Shown here: piece after piece, positions 34,986 through 46,575 of the stretch
Numbering within the stretch: position 1 is the stretch's first letter
How the letters are laid out: every line of letters begins with the position of its first letter
NCBI GenBank assembly: GCA_035610835.1
Contig: CM069457.1
Span: 24,050,658 to 24,114,657, forward strand
DNA: 64,000 nucleotides
Origin: Ophiura sarsii
Lineage: Eukaryota > Echinodermata > Ophiuroidea > Amphilepidida > Ophiuridae
Direction: 5' to 3'
Notes under the pieces: generated by a model
The model's input: the letters and a program-made list of their open reading frames with translations, nothing else
What the model was told of the DNA's origin: nothing
Database searches by the model: none
Program-made: the position numbers and the translations under genes

Positions 34986-35689
34986 GGGGACCCGGGGGGC
35001 TTGAGCCCCTAAAGCCCCCCCCCCCCCCCCCCCCCCCTGGGCACGCGCCTGCTCCCCGTCATTACTCTCCCCATCCCTGTCATCCCGGATCCGCGAGAGT
35101 ACTGTCATGACTGTTGTCACTACATTTGTAACGTGGTTTGACACAAACTGCCCTTTGATTATATTGGATAGTGGCTGATCTGGTGGTAATGGGATTGATG
35201 TACTTTTTCAGTTCTTCTATTATAAATTTCTTGAATTGAAAAATTATTAAGGGCGTACTGCTATGTAAGCAAATAGAGAATTTAGGCACCCGATGGTTTT
35301 GTAATCTAGACATTATAATGCAATAGAAATCATAATATGGGAGCATATTTTAGATTGGAACTACCACCATTCACGCCATTTCAATTGGTTGTATACAGGT
35401 ACCTAGTCAAATACTTTATATGACCTTAAATGACCTTTACTTTTTACAGCTATGTATATTTTGCATGAAATCATTGCCAATGGATTGTATGGGTTATGAG
35501 CTTTAATTTGATACCATGCATGATATATTTAGGCTTAATAATGATAAAGACATAAATGTTAAACAATTGTTAAATGGAGAAAGGTCAAAGCAGTATGCTG
35601 GAACATTTAGTGCATGATCATTGAATGAGTATGTACCCATTATAGTATGCAAAACTCTTTCTATATCAATCACGCTGTACGTGAATGCG

Positions 35690-36270
35690 GGCATGTCTGT
35701 TCATAAAAAAAAAACATCTCTCATAATGTGTGCATTTCGTGACAGCTGCGTCTGAGAGTCTTGACATGTCTTGTGAGATAGCAATTAAATGAACAGTATT
35801 TCTGACAATGTCCGTAATATTCATGGTGAATTTGTTTGAAGCATATTTCAGTGTGTTATGATAAAACGACCGTGGCAAAGAATGTTCACATTGTTCAATG
35901 CAACCAGGCCAAATAATTCACTTACTGCTATCACGTTCCTCCATGATAGTATGGATTTACATGTGTGTGTGGTCAGTTGGCCTTCATGGGCAAAGTCCTA
36001 CGGACAATATTTACATTCAAATGGTTTAGTGTGAGTACGTACATGATTTGTCCAACGACCCCTATGTTCAAAGCGTTTCAAACAATATTTACATTGATAA
36101 TAATGTCCGAAGGAATGTCTCTTCGCCCTGCTGATGAGAAGTCTTCTTATTTGTGTGACTGCCAATGCGATTATGTTTTAACAATTCCTCTTTTGGGTAT
36201 TTGGAAACATTGTGTTTCACTTGTTTGTGTTCTGTAAGGGTACTGTGTGCTCAGTCGTATTCATATAACG
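35690..36270 (-). pseudogene. Decayed zinc fingers downstream of gene C
   Basis: Minus-strand finger remnants continue for about 580 bp past the stop of gene C in shifting frames. Examples are CKYCLKRFEHRGRWTNHVRTH near 36060-36120 and CQKYCSFNCYLTRHVKT near 35750-35810. The same remnants lie downstream of gene D (47840-48409), so the decay predates the block duplication. Confidence 0.65.
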
Positions 36271-38325
36271 TCATATTGAGTGAGTGACAACATGTCGTTC
36301 TAAATCACTAATGCTTGCGAAACATATCTGACAATAATCACACTGAAAGGGGTAGCGTGACCGATTATGTTTTGACAATTCACACTTCTGGTTTAAGATT
36401 TCTTTGATATTTGAGATGGGTGTCTTTGCATTCTTCTTGTGATCGTTTACGTGTCTTCGCAAATCACCAATGTCTGCGAATTGTGTCTGACAGTAATCAC
36501 ATTGATAAGGGCGGCATGTCTTAATGTGTTCTGATAACTCATCATTTGCGAAGAACTTGTAGCAATATACACATTTCCCACGATGGTTCAAGCTTTCGTT
36601 TCCATTTGTGTTGGGTGTCTCTGCATTGTTATAACTTTTCTCTACCGTGTGAGTTTCAACGTTAATATTTTGCAAAGCACTACTGTGTGCTAATATTTGT
36701 TGACAAGAACCAGACTGATTGCTGTTGCATGTCTGTACGTGTTTCGACAACTCATTTTTTGCGAAGAATAGGCGGCAGTACCCACACCTTTCAAGATGGC
36801 TCGTGATTTCTTTTATATTTGGGTTGGGTGTCTCTTCATCAGTATGACGGCTGCATGCTTCCGGTATGTGTTTTGACAATTCAAGTCTTTGCTTTCTGAT
36901 ATGTTTTCTCTTATGTGCGTGTTTTAATGTCTTTGTATTGTCATACGCTTTCTTTTTCGCTATGTGAGATTCAACATGTCGTTTCAAAGACTCAATGCCA
37001 GCAAAAAATATCTCACAAATATGACACTGGTACGGATTTTTCTTGGTGCATCTCCGTTTGTGCTTTGGTAAATAATCCCTGGCAAAATATGTACGACAAT
37101 ATTCGCACTGGTTTGGATGCGCTTTTGTACCCATATGTATCTCTTGCAGGTGTTTCGCAAGGTTACCTCTCTTTGTGAAGCTTATCTGGCAATACTGACA
37201 CTGGTGGAGCTGCTCCGTAACGTGTGTTATTTGTATGTGTCTTGTCAAACTACTTTTCTGTGTAAAGTATTTCTGACAGCAATCACACGTATACAGCCCA
37301 GTATATAGTTTATTGTTATCTGAACGAGTCTCTTTTGTAACTTTATGCATCCTAAAGTGTTTTGTAAGGTTATGGCTCTTTGTGAAGCTCATCTGGCAAT
37401 CCTGACACTGGTGAAGCTGCTCATTAACGTGTGTTATCTGAATGTGTATCGTCAAATTATTCATCTCTATAAAATATTTCGGACAGCAATCACACGGATA
37501 CAGTTTTTCATCTCCATGTGAACGCCTTATGTGAATTCCAACGGCCGCCCTATCTGTAAAGGACTTATCGCAATAAACACACGTACATGGATCATGTTCA
37601 TTCATATTATGAGTCTCAGCGTGCCTGGTCATAACCAACTTGTCCACGAAGCTTTTCTTACAATGGTCACATTGGTAGGATTTATTAGTCCCTCTGCATC
37701 TCCGAATGTGTTTCGCAATGCATTTTAAACACTGTTCGCATTGGTGACGTCGGCGCATACCTTGGCCTTCATCGTGGTAAATCTGTGTGTGTCGAGTCAG
37801 GTCGCCTTCCTGCGCAAAGAACATCTGGCAAACGTCACATCGACACAGGTTCTCTTCTGTGTGTTTACGTACGTGAATCATCAGCCCATTCTTATTGGCG
37901 AAATGTTTCTGGCAATATTCACATTCAAACGGAGGTGTACGTTTTATACTTCTCCGGTGTATTTCGATATGTTTGGTAAGACGTTCAGTTTGTGCAAAAT
38001 ATTTCTGACAATGTCCACACTGGTACGGCTTAGTGTGATTGTCATGGTGAATATACCTGTGCCTTATTAGAGCAACATGTCGCGTGAAATATTCCTTGCA
38101 GAGGGAACATCGATACGGTCTATTCTCCTTGTGGGTCGAAGCTGGGGACAGGGGATTATTCTTCCCTGTTGAGCGTACCTGGTTAGTCCATGTGGTAATG
38201 TTATGCCTCATACGGTAACTTCTTGAATACTTGTGTCTTTCAGCATGGTGTCTGTGTCTATCAAACGAGTGGTAGAATCTATGACAGTACGAGCAACGAA
38301 AAGGCTTACATGTAAATGTAGCCAT
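36271..38325 (-). CDS. C2H2 zinc-finger protein C (~18 fingers)
   Basis: An intact single-exon frame of 684 residues runs from the ATG at 38325. It has the family's variant N-terminal finger (PFRCSYCHRFYHSFDRHRHH, residues 8-31), then 17 fingers to residue 682. They include standard C2H2 types (PYQCGHCQKYFAQTERLTKH) and C2HC types ending H-x3-C (CEYCRTYFARDYLPKHKRRC, CVYCYKFFANDELSEHIKTC). Linkers are mostly not TGEKP; several are long and charged. There is no KRAB, BTB, SCAN or obvious activation domain. By family it should bind DNA or RNA in the nucleus; the target is unknown. It is nearly identical to D but has five extra residues after IEIHR. Its distal upstream element is displaced by a 2.05 kb segment. 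Confidence 0.88.
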   Translation of the reverse strand: MATFTCKPFRCSYCHRFYHSFDRHRHHAERHKYSRSYRMRHNITTWTNQVRSTGKNNPLSPASTHKENRPYRCSLCKEYFTRHVALIRHRYIHHDNHTKPYQCGHCQKYFAQTERLTKHIEIHRRSIKRTPPFECEYCQKHFANKNGLMIHVRKHTEENLCRCDVCQMFFAQEGDLTRHTQIYHDEGQGMRRRHQCEQCLKCIAKHIRRCRGTNKSYQCDHCKKSFVDKLVMTRHAETHNMNEHDPCTCVYCDKSFTDRAAVGIHIRRSHGDEKLYPCDCCPKYFIEMNNLTIHIQITHVNEQLHQCQDCQMSFTKSHNLTKHFRMHKVTKETRSDNNKLYTGLYTCDCCQKYFTQKSSLTRHIQITHVTEQLHQCQYCQISFTKRGNLAKHLQEIHMGTKAHPNQCEYCRTYFARDYLPKHKRRCTKKNPYQCHICEIFFAGIESLKRHVESHIAKKKAYDNTKTLKHAHKRKHIRKQRLELSKHIPEACSRHTDEETPNPNIKEITSHLERCGYCRLFFAKNELSKHVQTCNSNQSGSCQQILAHSSALQNINVETHTVEKSYNNAETPNTNGNESLNHRGKCVYCYKFFANDELSEHIKTCRPYQCDYCQTQFADIGDLRRHVNDHKKNAKTPISNIKEILNQKCELSKHNRSRYPFQCDYCQICFASISDLERHVVTHSI

Positions 38326-38343
38326 ACTACTAATTGATTTTTA

Positions 38344-38350
38344 TTTTATA
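38344..38350 (-). promoter_or_regulatory. TATAAAA word before gene C
   Basis: TATAAAA on the minus strand ends 18 bases before the ATG, in the same context as before B and D. The distance is too short for a classical TATA box serving this ATG. Confidence 0.35.
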
Positions 38351-39135
38351 CCGCGACTCCGTTTTAAATTGGTATAGGCCTACTCTCTACAGAGTTTAGC
38401 TTCCCGTTCAAATGAAAGACACTTCTAAACAATGTTGTCCGAAGAAATAATTATACTCAACCATGCTTACTTTCTGAGTCAACGTTGCCAGCCAGCCAAT
38501 TGTTATATCCATTTGCTGTAATTATTGCTTACAGTTAAAGCTTAAACAATATTGATTAATCTACATATATGTAGTCTCCTGTCAGGGTTTCCGTAAAATT
38601 CATTTATAGTAGATGACGGCCATTCATAAACGGTATATCCTAATTACCTGATGTGATGTGTTAGACGCGAATACACCCGACCATAATACCATAGAGAAAT
38701 TAACTAAGGAGGGGTCACTCTTTTTGAAAGTCAAACTGATATGGGCTGGGACGCCCTCAAAAACCGCCAGGTCAATCCAGTTAAATTAGACTACGTTGCA
38801 GTGGCCCGCTTGAAACTTAGTGTATAAAGTGTATGACTGTTTCTGTGCGTAATCCAATAGAGGTAATTAGTCTTACTCTTTTAATAGTTCGGTACAATAC
38901 AGTTATAACAGACTTACATCAGTCTAATGAAATCAGCGCGAAAACGAAGTCACGTAATTGTACACGGTGTCCTAATGAACAATTTTATTTGTCATTGTTT
39001 AAAATGCTAATCGATTCATTGTTTTAATTTTGAAATAAGTATGGGGATCATCAACGCGTACGAAATGTAAAGCTTGAATCACTCCATACTTAATATATCT
39101 TTATCAACGACTATGCCAAAACAGTTAGTCTAGTG

Positions 39136-39205
39136 TGGCGTAGTGGCCACGCTCTAGCGCTTCCACGCAGGAATCCCGGGTTCAATTCCTCATCCAACCA
39201 TATCA
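39136..39205 (+). repeat. tRNA-derived SINE-like head
   Basis: A-box TGGCGTAGTGG (39136-39146) and B-box-like GGTTCAATTCC (39179-39189) have polymerase III promoter spacing. The T-arm does not form a five-pair stem, so a functional tRNA is unlikely. Confidence 0.5.
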
Positions 39206-39690
39206 TTATTATATGGCTGTTTTTTTGTAACATACACGTTCATAGTTAACTCACCGGATCTGAACAAAAGAAAAGCCCCTATAAATTATATATTTTGTAG
39301 TATGGGATAAACGCTGAGGGCTGCTATGCGGTGCAGTGATGATAAACAATTTGATGATTTGATGATGTTATTATATTATGCCACGTTATGCCTTGGTCTA
39401 AATACTCAAAATTAAAAGAAATGCTTATCCTGGGTGCAAGTGTGTTTAGCTCAATTGAAAATTGAAGAAGGCACAAGCCCGGGTGCAAGTTGAATTTACA
39501 AAGCAGAATTTGAACTTTACAAAGCAGACAACTTTGGGCTCTACCTAAGGGTTATGTCATATTACTATGTATGTAATAGGCCTACTCTTCTATTCTCGAG
39601 GTACTGATGGTGTTTTTCAGACTTTTTGAAGTCATATCTTGCAAGGCAAAACGGTTAGAGCAATCAAAGAATGGCAAACCAAGCCTATAC

Positions 39691-39739
39691 AACTGTAAAT
39701 TCTTACAACTTGTAAAGTAAGTTGTAAGAATTTACAGTT
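39691..39739. repeat. Perfect hairpin, 21-bp arms
   Basis: Arms 39691-39711 and 39719-39739 are exact inverted copies with a 7-base loop GTAAAGT. A second hairpin (AAACTGTCTTC, 39852-39862 with 39869-39879) lies 110 bp on. Confidence 0.8.
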
Positions 39740-40780
39740 CTTCATAACACAAGGCTATATGCAATAATGCAAGATGTCCCGCGATGAAATATCACCACGA
39801 AGACACGTAATATAACACGCATATGTACGACCAAACTTAGTTGGTGTCATTAAACTGTCTTCTGTATTGAAGACAGTTTTTATTCTGAGTATGTGTCTTC
39901 TGGCAAATGTGTGCTTCCTGAAGCCGTCGGGGAAGTGTAGTGGCCCGTGTCTTCTAAGCATGATAAGTGGTACTGTTACCGTTCCACACTTGCAAGACAA
40001 GACTTCAAAAACTCGCCAAAAACCGCTCATTTTTACCCAGCGCGACAAGCCCCAAAACCACCTCATTCGCAGCAGGTGCTGCACGTTAAACACACATGAT
40101 TCAATGTATAACATCAAAACTATCAGTATATGAAACAGAGATATGAAGCTATCGAAATAGAGCTGTCGTCTGAGGCTAACCTCTATAGACTTATGCAAGT
40201 CTTTATTTACGCTATATTGTTATTGTTTACGCTAGTTGTTCAACGTGTATTCATTCATGTGTGTGTGGGTGCTTGTTGCATTTCCCCCTCACATAGAATA
40301 TATTATTTCATTACAACTACTGCATGTAGTGTGGTGATGCGTTGGCTTGCGAATTAAAAACTACAATGCAAGAGCTTGTTGAGAGGCTAAGCTCGGACGA
40401 AACTGTGTCCAAGCTCTGTGTAGCCCCACTTGGATTGTCTAGGTTTTTGCCGGACAAACCTTAACTGGATTGGACTGGCGAATTTAGAGGGCGGTATACA
40501 CGGTGTTTTCAACATACTGCGTGGAACCCGATAGTTTATTTTGAATGTATAAATCGTATTCAAAATGGGAACCAAGACAATACAGGGTAATTCTTAAACT
40601 GCCGAAAGTCAATGGCTTTCTCCACGTTGTTCTCAGCATTTAGCCGGTCCCGTCTTTGTTAAGAATTGTTTCTATCAGATTTGCACGTTGTATCGGAGTC
40701 GCAGCCGCCGAGAATCTCAGTAGCAGGGGCCTGATAATACTTACAGGGGCAGCATCACATCGCTTTGTGTTTGTATAATT

Positions 40781-40798
40781 GGTATCGTAGGCGTCGCG
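40781..40798 (-). promoter_or_regulatory. Conserved upstream element of gene C (displaced)
   Basis: GGTATCGTAGGCGTCGCG followed by GCCCTCCTAGGTTACTGG is identical to the element of D. It lies 2,456 bp from the ATG of C, against 405 bp in D, because of the intervening 2.04 kb segment. Confidence 0.5.
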
Positions 40799-41189
40799 AA
40801 CATTTTGCCCTCCTAGGTTACTGGAAATTGCCCATCACTTTTTCGATTATGCATGGCGTACTGTGGTGAATTAATATTCGATGCAGACGATGGCAGACCC
40901 GTGGCGGACACGGCCGGGCGTGTTTTCGAATATTCAACCCGTACTCACCAACCCGTAAAATCTTCTAGCGGGTGCCTGCTAGTATTTATTTAATATCGAC
41001 CCCTACAAATACAAACATGTACACCATATTTGTACTTGTTACTACGGACGGGTATTAAAGGGGCACAGAGAAATCGGTATGGGGTTGCGCCCTCAATTTT
41101 CCAGGAAATTGTGTGTTTTTTGCACCAAAGTAATCAGGCTCGTAAGCAGGATTTTTTAGGGGGGGGGGGGGCGCATTTTCTGGAAAAGG

Positions 41190-41197
41190 TAGGCCTA
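41190..41197. other. TAGGCCTA where copy 2 has TA
   Basis: Copy 1 reads AAAAGGTAGGCCTACATGGG; copy 2 (51661-51673) reads AAAAGGTACATGGG. The difference is exactly a six-base TAGGCC at a TA dinucleotide. See findings. Confidence 0.9.
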
Positions 41198-41410
41198 CAT
41201 GGGTACCCAAAATATCGAAAATGTTGCCCCAATTGTTGTTTTAGTCATCTCAGAAAAATTGGAGTGCGTCTTATAGTTGATGATGTACAGATAGGGTGAA
41301 CAGTGACAGGGGAACTTGCGGCTGCAGACAATTACCCGCGTATTTTAGATAAAGATGTGTTGTTATTCAGATAGCCAGAAGTACATAAAGTAACGTAACA
41401 TCATATTCCG

Positions 41411-41470
41411 TATCGTGGTTATTATAACTGTTTCTTTATATGTCACGGGTTCGATTCCCGCACCGGCTCA
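41411..41470 (+). repeat. tRNA-derived SINE-like head (also in copy 2 near 51930)
   Basis: The B-box GGTTCGATTCC (41448-41458) sits in a fair T-arm (CGGG/CCCG stem) and TATCGTGGTTA upstream is A-box-like. The acceptor stem does not pair. The copy 2 version has a one-base loss within the arm. Confidence 0.45.
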
Positions 41471-42360
41471 CGTCCTTGCTTTTTAAATTGGGATACGAGT
41501 CGAGGCTTGTTTAATGTTCGTTTGAGTTGTGGAACTTGCGGTAGGGATTAAGAGTTATCTGCCTCGCTGTTAAATTATTTAAATTGTTCAAGTTCCCTAT
41601 TGAATCGCCTATGCGATCCTCTATATGTTGGTATGTGATGCGTAACCCTTAGTCTCATCTTCGGATGTGGTGTTTGTATGTGTTTCTTTATTGTTAGGAC
41701 AAATGGTTTTGTATTACTAGGTTTATACAAAATGAATGATGATTGCATTATTTCATTTTTTCTCTCAAATAACGTAGAACGGATATTTTGTATTTTAAAT
41801 TGTGTCTCCTTTATTCCACGTTCATAATGAGAATGGAATATAATAACTAGTATCCACTAAATTTTGAATAGGTGAAATGACAAATAAAATATTTTTCTTT
41901 CTAAAACGGGATACGGTCAATTTGTTTTTATTGTGGTGACCGCATCCAAAAGGGATAACATAACATATTTCAAGCTGATGGATTAATTATTTGGTTGTCG
42001 TGATTATAAAGCTACATGATCAGCTCCATTCATAAGCCACGCCGTCATGATTAGCATTTATGGAGCGCAAATAATAACATACATTAAGGCCGTGTGTTTT
42101 GAACTCGCCACCCTTACCGTTGCATGTCCAGATTATTAAATTGTACACCATCTGAGATTCGAATTAGCATATCGCAATAATTATTGTTCTACCCCATACA
42201 AAGTATATATTTTCTGAACGAGGAACAAGGAATCCAAATATGCTATTAGAATTTAGATAAGACGTAATGGTAACATTTTTTGTGATATTAAGAATGTTAA
42301 ACAAATATCGATATTTTTTTCTTCATGTTTTGATTTAAGCTCAATAATATTTTTTATACC

Positions 42361-42368
42361 TAGGCCTA
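42361..42368. other. Second TAGGCCTA where copy 2 has TA
   Basis: Copy 1 reads TATACCTAGGCCTATTCC; copy 2 (52826-52837) reads TATACCTATTCC. Again the difference is one TAGGCC at TA. Confidence 0.9.
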
Positions 42369-43649
42369 TTCCAATCATAATTTTACTGTGCATATTTAAA
42401 TTCCTCAGCAATTACCCATCAGAACATAATAGTTGTCAATGGTAAACATGTTGAAATATACTATATCGAGAAGTAAATGAGCACAAACGTTAACATTTCA
42501 TATTTATTAGAGTTTACAAGTATATATTTTTTGGTATGCACCCTATCCTGATTTAAACGGCATTTTTGAATTCCCCTATTTGAGAGCTTCCCAAAAATGT
42601 ACAATTTTGCTATCATCGGTTTTTTTAAATTTTTATAGTCATGCTTGTAAAACCGATGAATTAGGGCAAGTTCACTGTGTAGCGAATAGGGAAAAAGTCA
42701 AGGGCAATGCAATCGATGCATGATTACATTGTTACACAATAGTTGTCACATTTGATGAAACAGAATCTTACAAAATACAAAATAATCTATAAAATGAGAG
42801 CAAAATCATGTTTGTACCATTGGATGAGGAGTTATAGTAAATTGAACGTAGAATTGGGAACATTTTCTATATTCCACAGTAGATATTATCCACAGCGCCG
42901 CCAACACCGCCCCTGACTTTCACAACATAATCAATCATATCTCAGCCAAACATTTGTAGAAATACCTGATTCATTCACACAATGCAGCTAGGTAAATAGG
43001 CTTTCACATGATACCTCAACCATAGCTCTACCACATTTAGTTGTTGAGTTAATATAGAGAGAGATGGATGATTCGTCACCAAAAATGCAACGCCACCACC
43101 CTTTTTGGGTGGCGAGTTCAAAACACATGGCCATAAATGTACCGCTGTTTCATCATTGGTCAACATTGGTTTCTCTAACGCCCAATGGACATGGTCAAGA
43201 CTCGAAACCGATCGGCCAGAGTTTATGAATCTACAGCTATCTATAGCTATAACCGAAATTTTATTTCATTCAAATTGGCTATTCGAAACGGGAGATATGT
43301 GCATTTTTCCAAATTCTGTAAAATAAAAATTAATCTGTTCCATCTTATTTAAAGGATCCCTATGGATGTTAAAGTTTAACGCGCGCCTTTTGCGTAAGTC
43401 AATCAAAGGCGTATTGGTATTCACAATACTTACACTAGGAAAAGAGATTCTATTGTCTTTGCGGTTATGTTTTTAATAGTTTTCGTGCAATCAGAGATAG
43501 CCTATTTATAACAAACATTAGTAAGTGTTAACAAAATGTTGACCAACTAAGTATTTGAAACTTGCTATTTTAATCGAACTGATATGAGAGAAGTCTGACA
43601 TGACTGAGAGAAAAACAGATAATATATTTATTTTGGATTATCATTACGC

Positions 43650-45440
43650 TCCAGTTTCTTCTGTTGAGCACTTTGGAAATCACCATGGATGGGCTTGAGT
43701 GTACCAACTTGGGATACTCTACCAAGAATATACCAGCACCAGACAAGAAAGACTACCTGAAACGTTTTATTGCTAAAACAGAAACCTTCATGAGAAATGT
43801 CAGATGGCGAACTTTTTTCTTTCTAAATCCTGACATCACTACTGAAAAGAAGAAAACATATGGATTCAAATCTACTAAAAACCCACCTTATATTCCGGAA
43901 CTTAAACAATTTGAAGATGGTATGCTTGATTTGGTGCAAAACGTCGAATTTACAAATCCTGGGAACACCAAAGCTTTTCAAAAACAGCTGTCGCAGCGAT
44001 GTCAACGATATAAAAAAGACGACAAAATATAAAGTATATATAAAGTCAAACCAGATCAATATAATAAACTACTGGATAAGAACATCACTAAGGACTATTA
44101 ACATGATTAAAGAGAACCACCGCTTCATCTGAGAAACAACACACTTGAAGACAAGATCATTGCATCTAAACTAGACCTCGATGACCGAATAGACACTACT
44201 ACTATACAGCTAAAAGCCAGACATTCATCACCCTTAAAGATCATAAATAGAGCTTCAATAACAATCCATCGTGTCGACTTATTAACCCTTGCAAATCTGA
44301 AATCGGAAAATTAGTAAACAAATACTGGAAATAATCAACGAGAAAATTGTCAAATCAACAAAACTCAACCAATGGGAAGAACACCGATGATGTAATATGC
44401 TGGTACAACAGTGTACATAATAAACATAAGAGCTCATTTATTTGCTTTTACGTCCGTGAATTTTACCCGGGGGGGGGGGGTACTCGGATTTGGTTTGGTC
44501 GGGGGTGTGCCGCTGGAGATTCAAAACCCATACCCATTTTTAGGGGTAATTTTGGAAAAATCGGGTACCCATTTTTAGGGGTTTTGCTTCATTTTAGACC
44601 AATTTTTCGCAAATTATCGGAAAATAGACCTATTTTTTGCAAATTTTCGCGAAAATATACCTAATTTTTGCAAATTTTCGCGAAAATATACCTAATTTTT
44701 GCAAATTTTCGCGAAAATATACCTAATTTTTGCAAATTTTCGCGAAAATATACCTAATTTTTGCAAATTTTCGCGAAAATAGACCCATTTGTAAAAAGTG
44801 ACCCCATTATTAGGGCTTCTAGCACAAAATCATACCCCAGTGTTTAGGGATTTTGTGCCCAAAAAGCTACCCATTAGAGCGGCACACCCCCCGGTATACC
44901 GTCTTGGGTGAGTACCCCCCCCCCCCCTCCCCCCCCCCCCCCCCCCCCCGGGGACTTTTATCCTTCAATCACTGATGAATTACTAAACAAAGCTCTGGAG
45001 TTCGCATCCCAATATGCTGACATCTCGGACAATGAGAAAGATATCATTCTTAATGCCAAAAAGTCTATGTTATACAACAACGAAACTCCATGGTGTAAAC
45101 GCCAAAATCCCGACTTCGATGTTACCAATGGGAAGCTTTGATGGCGCCGAGACATGTGAATTAATCGGACTCTATCTTCTGTCTCAGTTACAACACCTTG
45201 GCGTAAACGTGGGGCTTATACAGAGATGACGGTCTTGCGATCTGCCACAAAACACCCAGACAAGCTTGAGCTCATCAAGAAAAAGATATATGCCATATTT
45301 GCCAAAAACAATCTGCAAATTACAATCGAGGCCAACAAGAAAACATTGGACTTCCTTGATATCACATTGAACTTAACAACTGGCACGTATAAACCATATA
45401 TGAAGCCGAACAACCCCGGCGAACAACTCGCCGTTGTATG
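43650..45440 (+). pseudogene. Reverse-transcriptase-like mobile-element gene, broken
   Basis: The frame from about 43664 includes YGFKSTKNPPYIPELKQFED. After shifts it continues through TFITLKDHK (then a stop), SCRLINPCKSEIGKLVNK, and FYP, where the G/C-capped element 44469-44952 interrupts. It resumes with DFYPSITDELLNKALEFA, GSFDGAETCELIGLYLLSQL and, after another shift, ITIEANKKTLDFLDITLNL. FYPSI (motif A-like) and the SFDGAE to GLYLL stretch are typical of a reverse-transcriptase family common in marine invertebrates; I cannot name its clade securely. At least three frame or stop lesions plus the insertion make it dead. It begins directly at the right border of block copy 1. Confidence 0.65.
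44469..44952. mobile_element. G/C-capped element, copy 2, inside the RT pseudogene
   Basis: It starts with a 12-G run and the same TACTCGGATTTGGTTTGG as copy 1, and ends with a 35-base C tract (one T) plus GGG. The flanks GAATTTTACCC (44458-44468) and GACTTTTATCC (44953-44963) are a diverged 11-bp target duplication; both encode the same FYP of the interrupted gene. The interior carries about five tandem 31-bp units containing GCAAATTTTCGCGAAAATA. Confidence 0.75.
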
Positions 45441-46475
45441 CAGGGATGGAAATAAGACCCGCCCCGCCCGCCCATAGCGGGTAACTTCGTGTCGGGCGGG
45501 TGACGATACAAAGGTACCCGTCCGACTGGCGGGTAACATTTCTGAAGCTCAAAGTGTAAGTAACAGTAAGTTCATAGTGCAGTTATGCTCCGTGGCAAAC
45601 GAGCGACAACCCTTGACACACTTACCAGGTTTAACAAAACTTTAATCATGTTTCACAAATTAGCCCCGATTAGTCAATTGATACTTGAGCTCTCTCAAGC
45701 CAATGAACGAGCTGGTCAACGACCTACGGGTCGACCCGTTCATCTATTGTTTGAGCTGATACTGATAAGGAATAGTCGATATCTAGACAAAATAGGGGTG
45801 TTTGTTAAGAAATAGGCCCCATAGTAGTTGAAGCAAATGGACTTATTATATAGAACAAGTCCATGATTTAAGAGATAGATGGAACCATTATTGTTTAGAA
45901 TTAGTATTATCTAAAATATCTACAATTTAAATGAATAATTCTTATTTGTTTAATATTTCAAATTCTGGTACTTGTTTTATAAATAGATATGTATTTTAAT
46001 TATACCTATTTATACCCATATAACACATAATACTGTAAAACGACTTAATTTTGCTAGCAATTTAATTTCACGATACGGTCCAATTCACCAAATTAATTTG
46101 CTTTCAATTATATTATATTATTTTTATATTATTTATCAATGGTTTTAGCCTACTGAAAGATCATAAGAATTTGTAAAATTAAATTGCCCCCAATATATAT
46201 GTCCCAATTAGTCCCAAGAAGCGCCATCCGTAGGTTTTCAATACAACCATGTCCATGGGTGTGTAAGCCACCATCCCTCACCAAAAATGGTAGGGCCAAT
46301 CGATAAGGTCGATCTCTCTCACACGCACGGTCCGCTGATCGCTAAATTTGACTGGTTAGTTTGTGATGACTAGTGGACATATAGGTTTGTTGAAGAGTCT
46401 ATGGTACTGCTTTCTCAAGGTCCTAGAATATCAAACAAAGGCTTGAGATGTAAAGTGGGCCCGCCCTCTTTATAC
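45441..46475. other. No gene seen; possible hAT-like end
   Basis: CAGGGATGGAAATAAG near 45440 resembles a hAT-type terminus followed by GCCCGCCC-rich sequence, but no partner end was found. The rest to the gap is A/T-rich and non-coding by eye. Confidence 0.35.
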
Positions 46476-46575
46476 NNNNNNNNNNNNNNNNNNNNNNNNN
46501 NNNNNNNNNNNNNNNNNNNNNNNNNNNNNNNNNNNNNNNNNNNNNNNNNNNNNNNNNNNNNNNNNNNNNNNNNNN
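46476..46575. other. Assembly gap (100 N)
   Basis: Exactly 100 Ns, the usual convention for a scaffold gap of unknown size. Block copy 2 begins at its right edge, so the true left border of copy 2 is not known. Confidence 0.98.

Larger units (their letters stand above)
38690..40733. mobile_element. 2.04 kb segment present only in block copy 1
   Basis: The segment is bounded by a 7-bp direct repeat, ATAATAC (38683-38689 and 40734-40740), which occurs once at 50807-50813 in copy 2. I see no terminal inverted repeats. Inside are a SINE-like head, a hairpin with 21-bp arms and another with 11-bp arms. A 147-codon minus frame (39755-40198) has no recognised domain. Genes A, B, D and E all keep their upstream element within 310-420 bp of the ATG, so an insertion in C is favoured over a deletion in D. 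Confidence 0.6.
34403..43620. repeat. Large duplicated block, copy 1
   Basis: From CCTAAAACTCTCC to GAAAAACAGAT this block aligns collinearly with 46576-54501 at very high identity by eye (a difference about every 50-150 bp). It contains zinc-finger gene C. Relative to copy 2 it has an extra 2.05 kb segment (38690-40740) and lacks two MITEs. Its right limit coincides with the start of a reverse-transcriptase pseudogene. It may be a segmental duplication or an allelic haplotype. Confidence 0.9.

Noticed and set aside
39755..40198. 147-codon minus-strand frame in the copy 1-specific segment
   Set aside because: No recognised motif, no splice or promoter context, and it spans a hairpin; too weak to call a gene.
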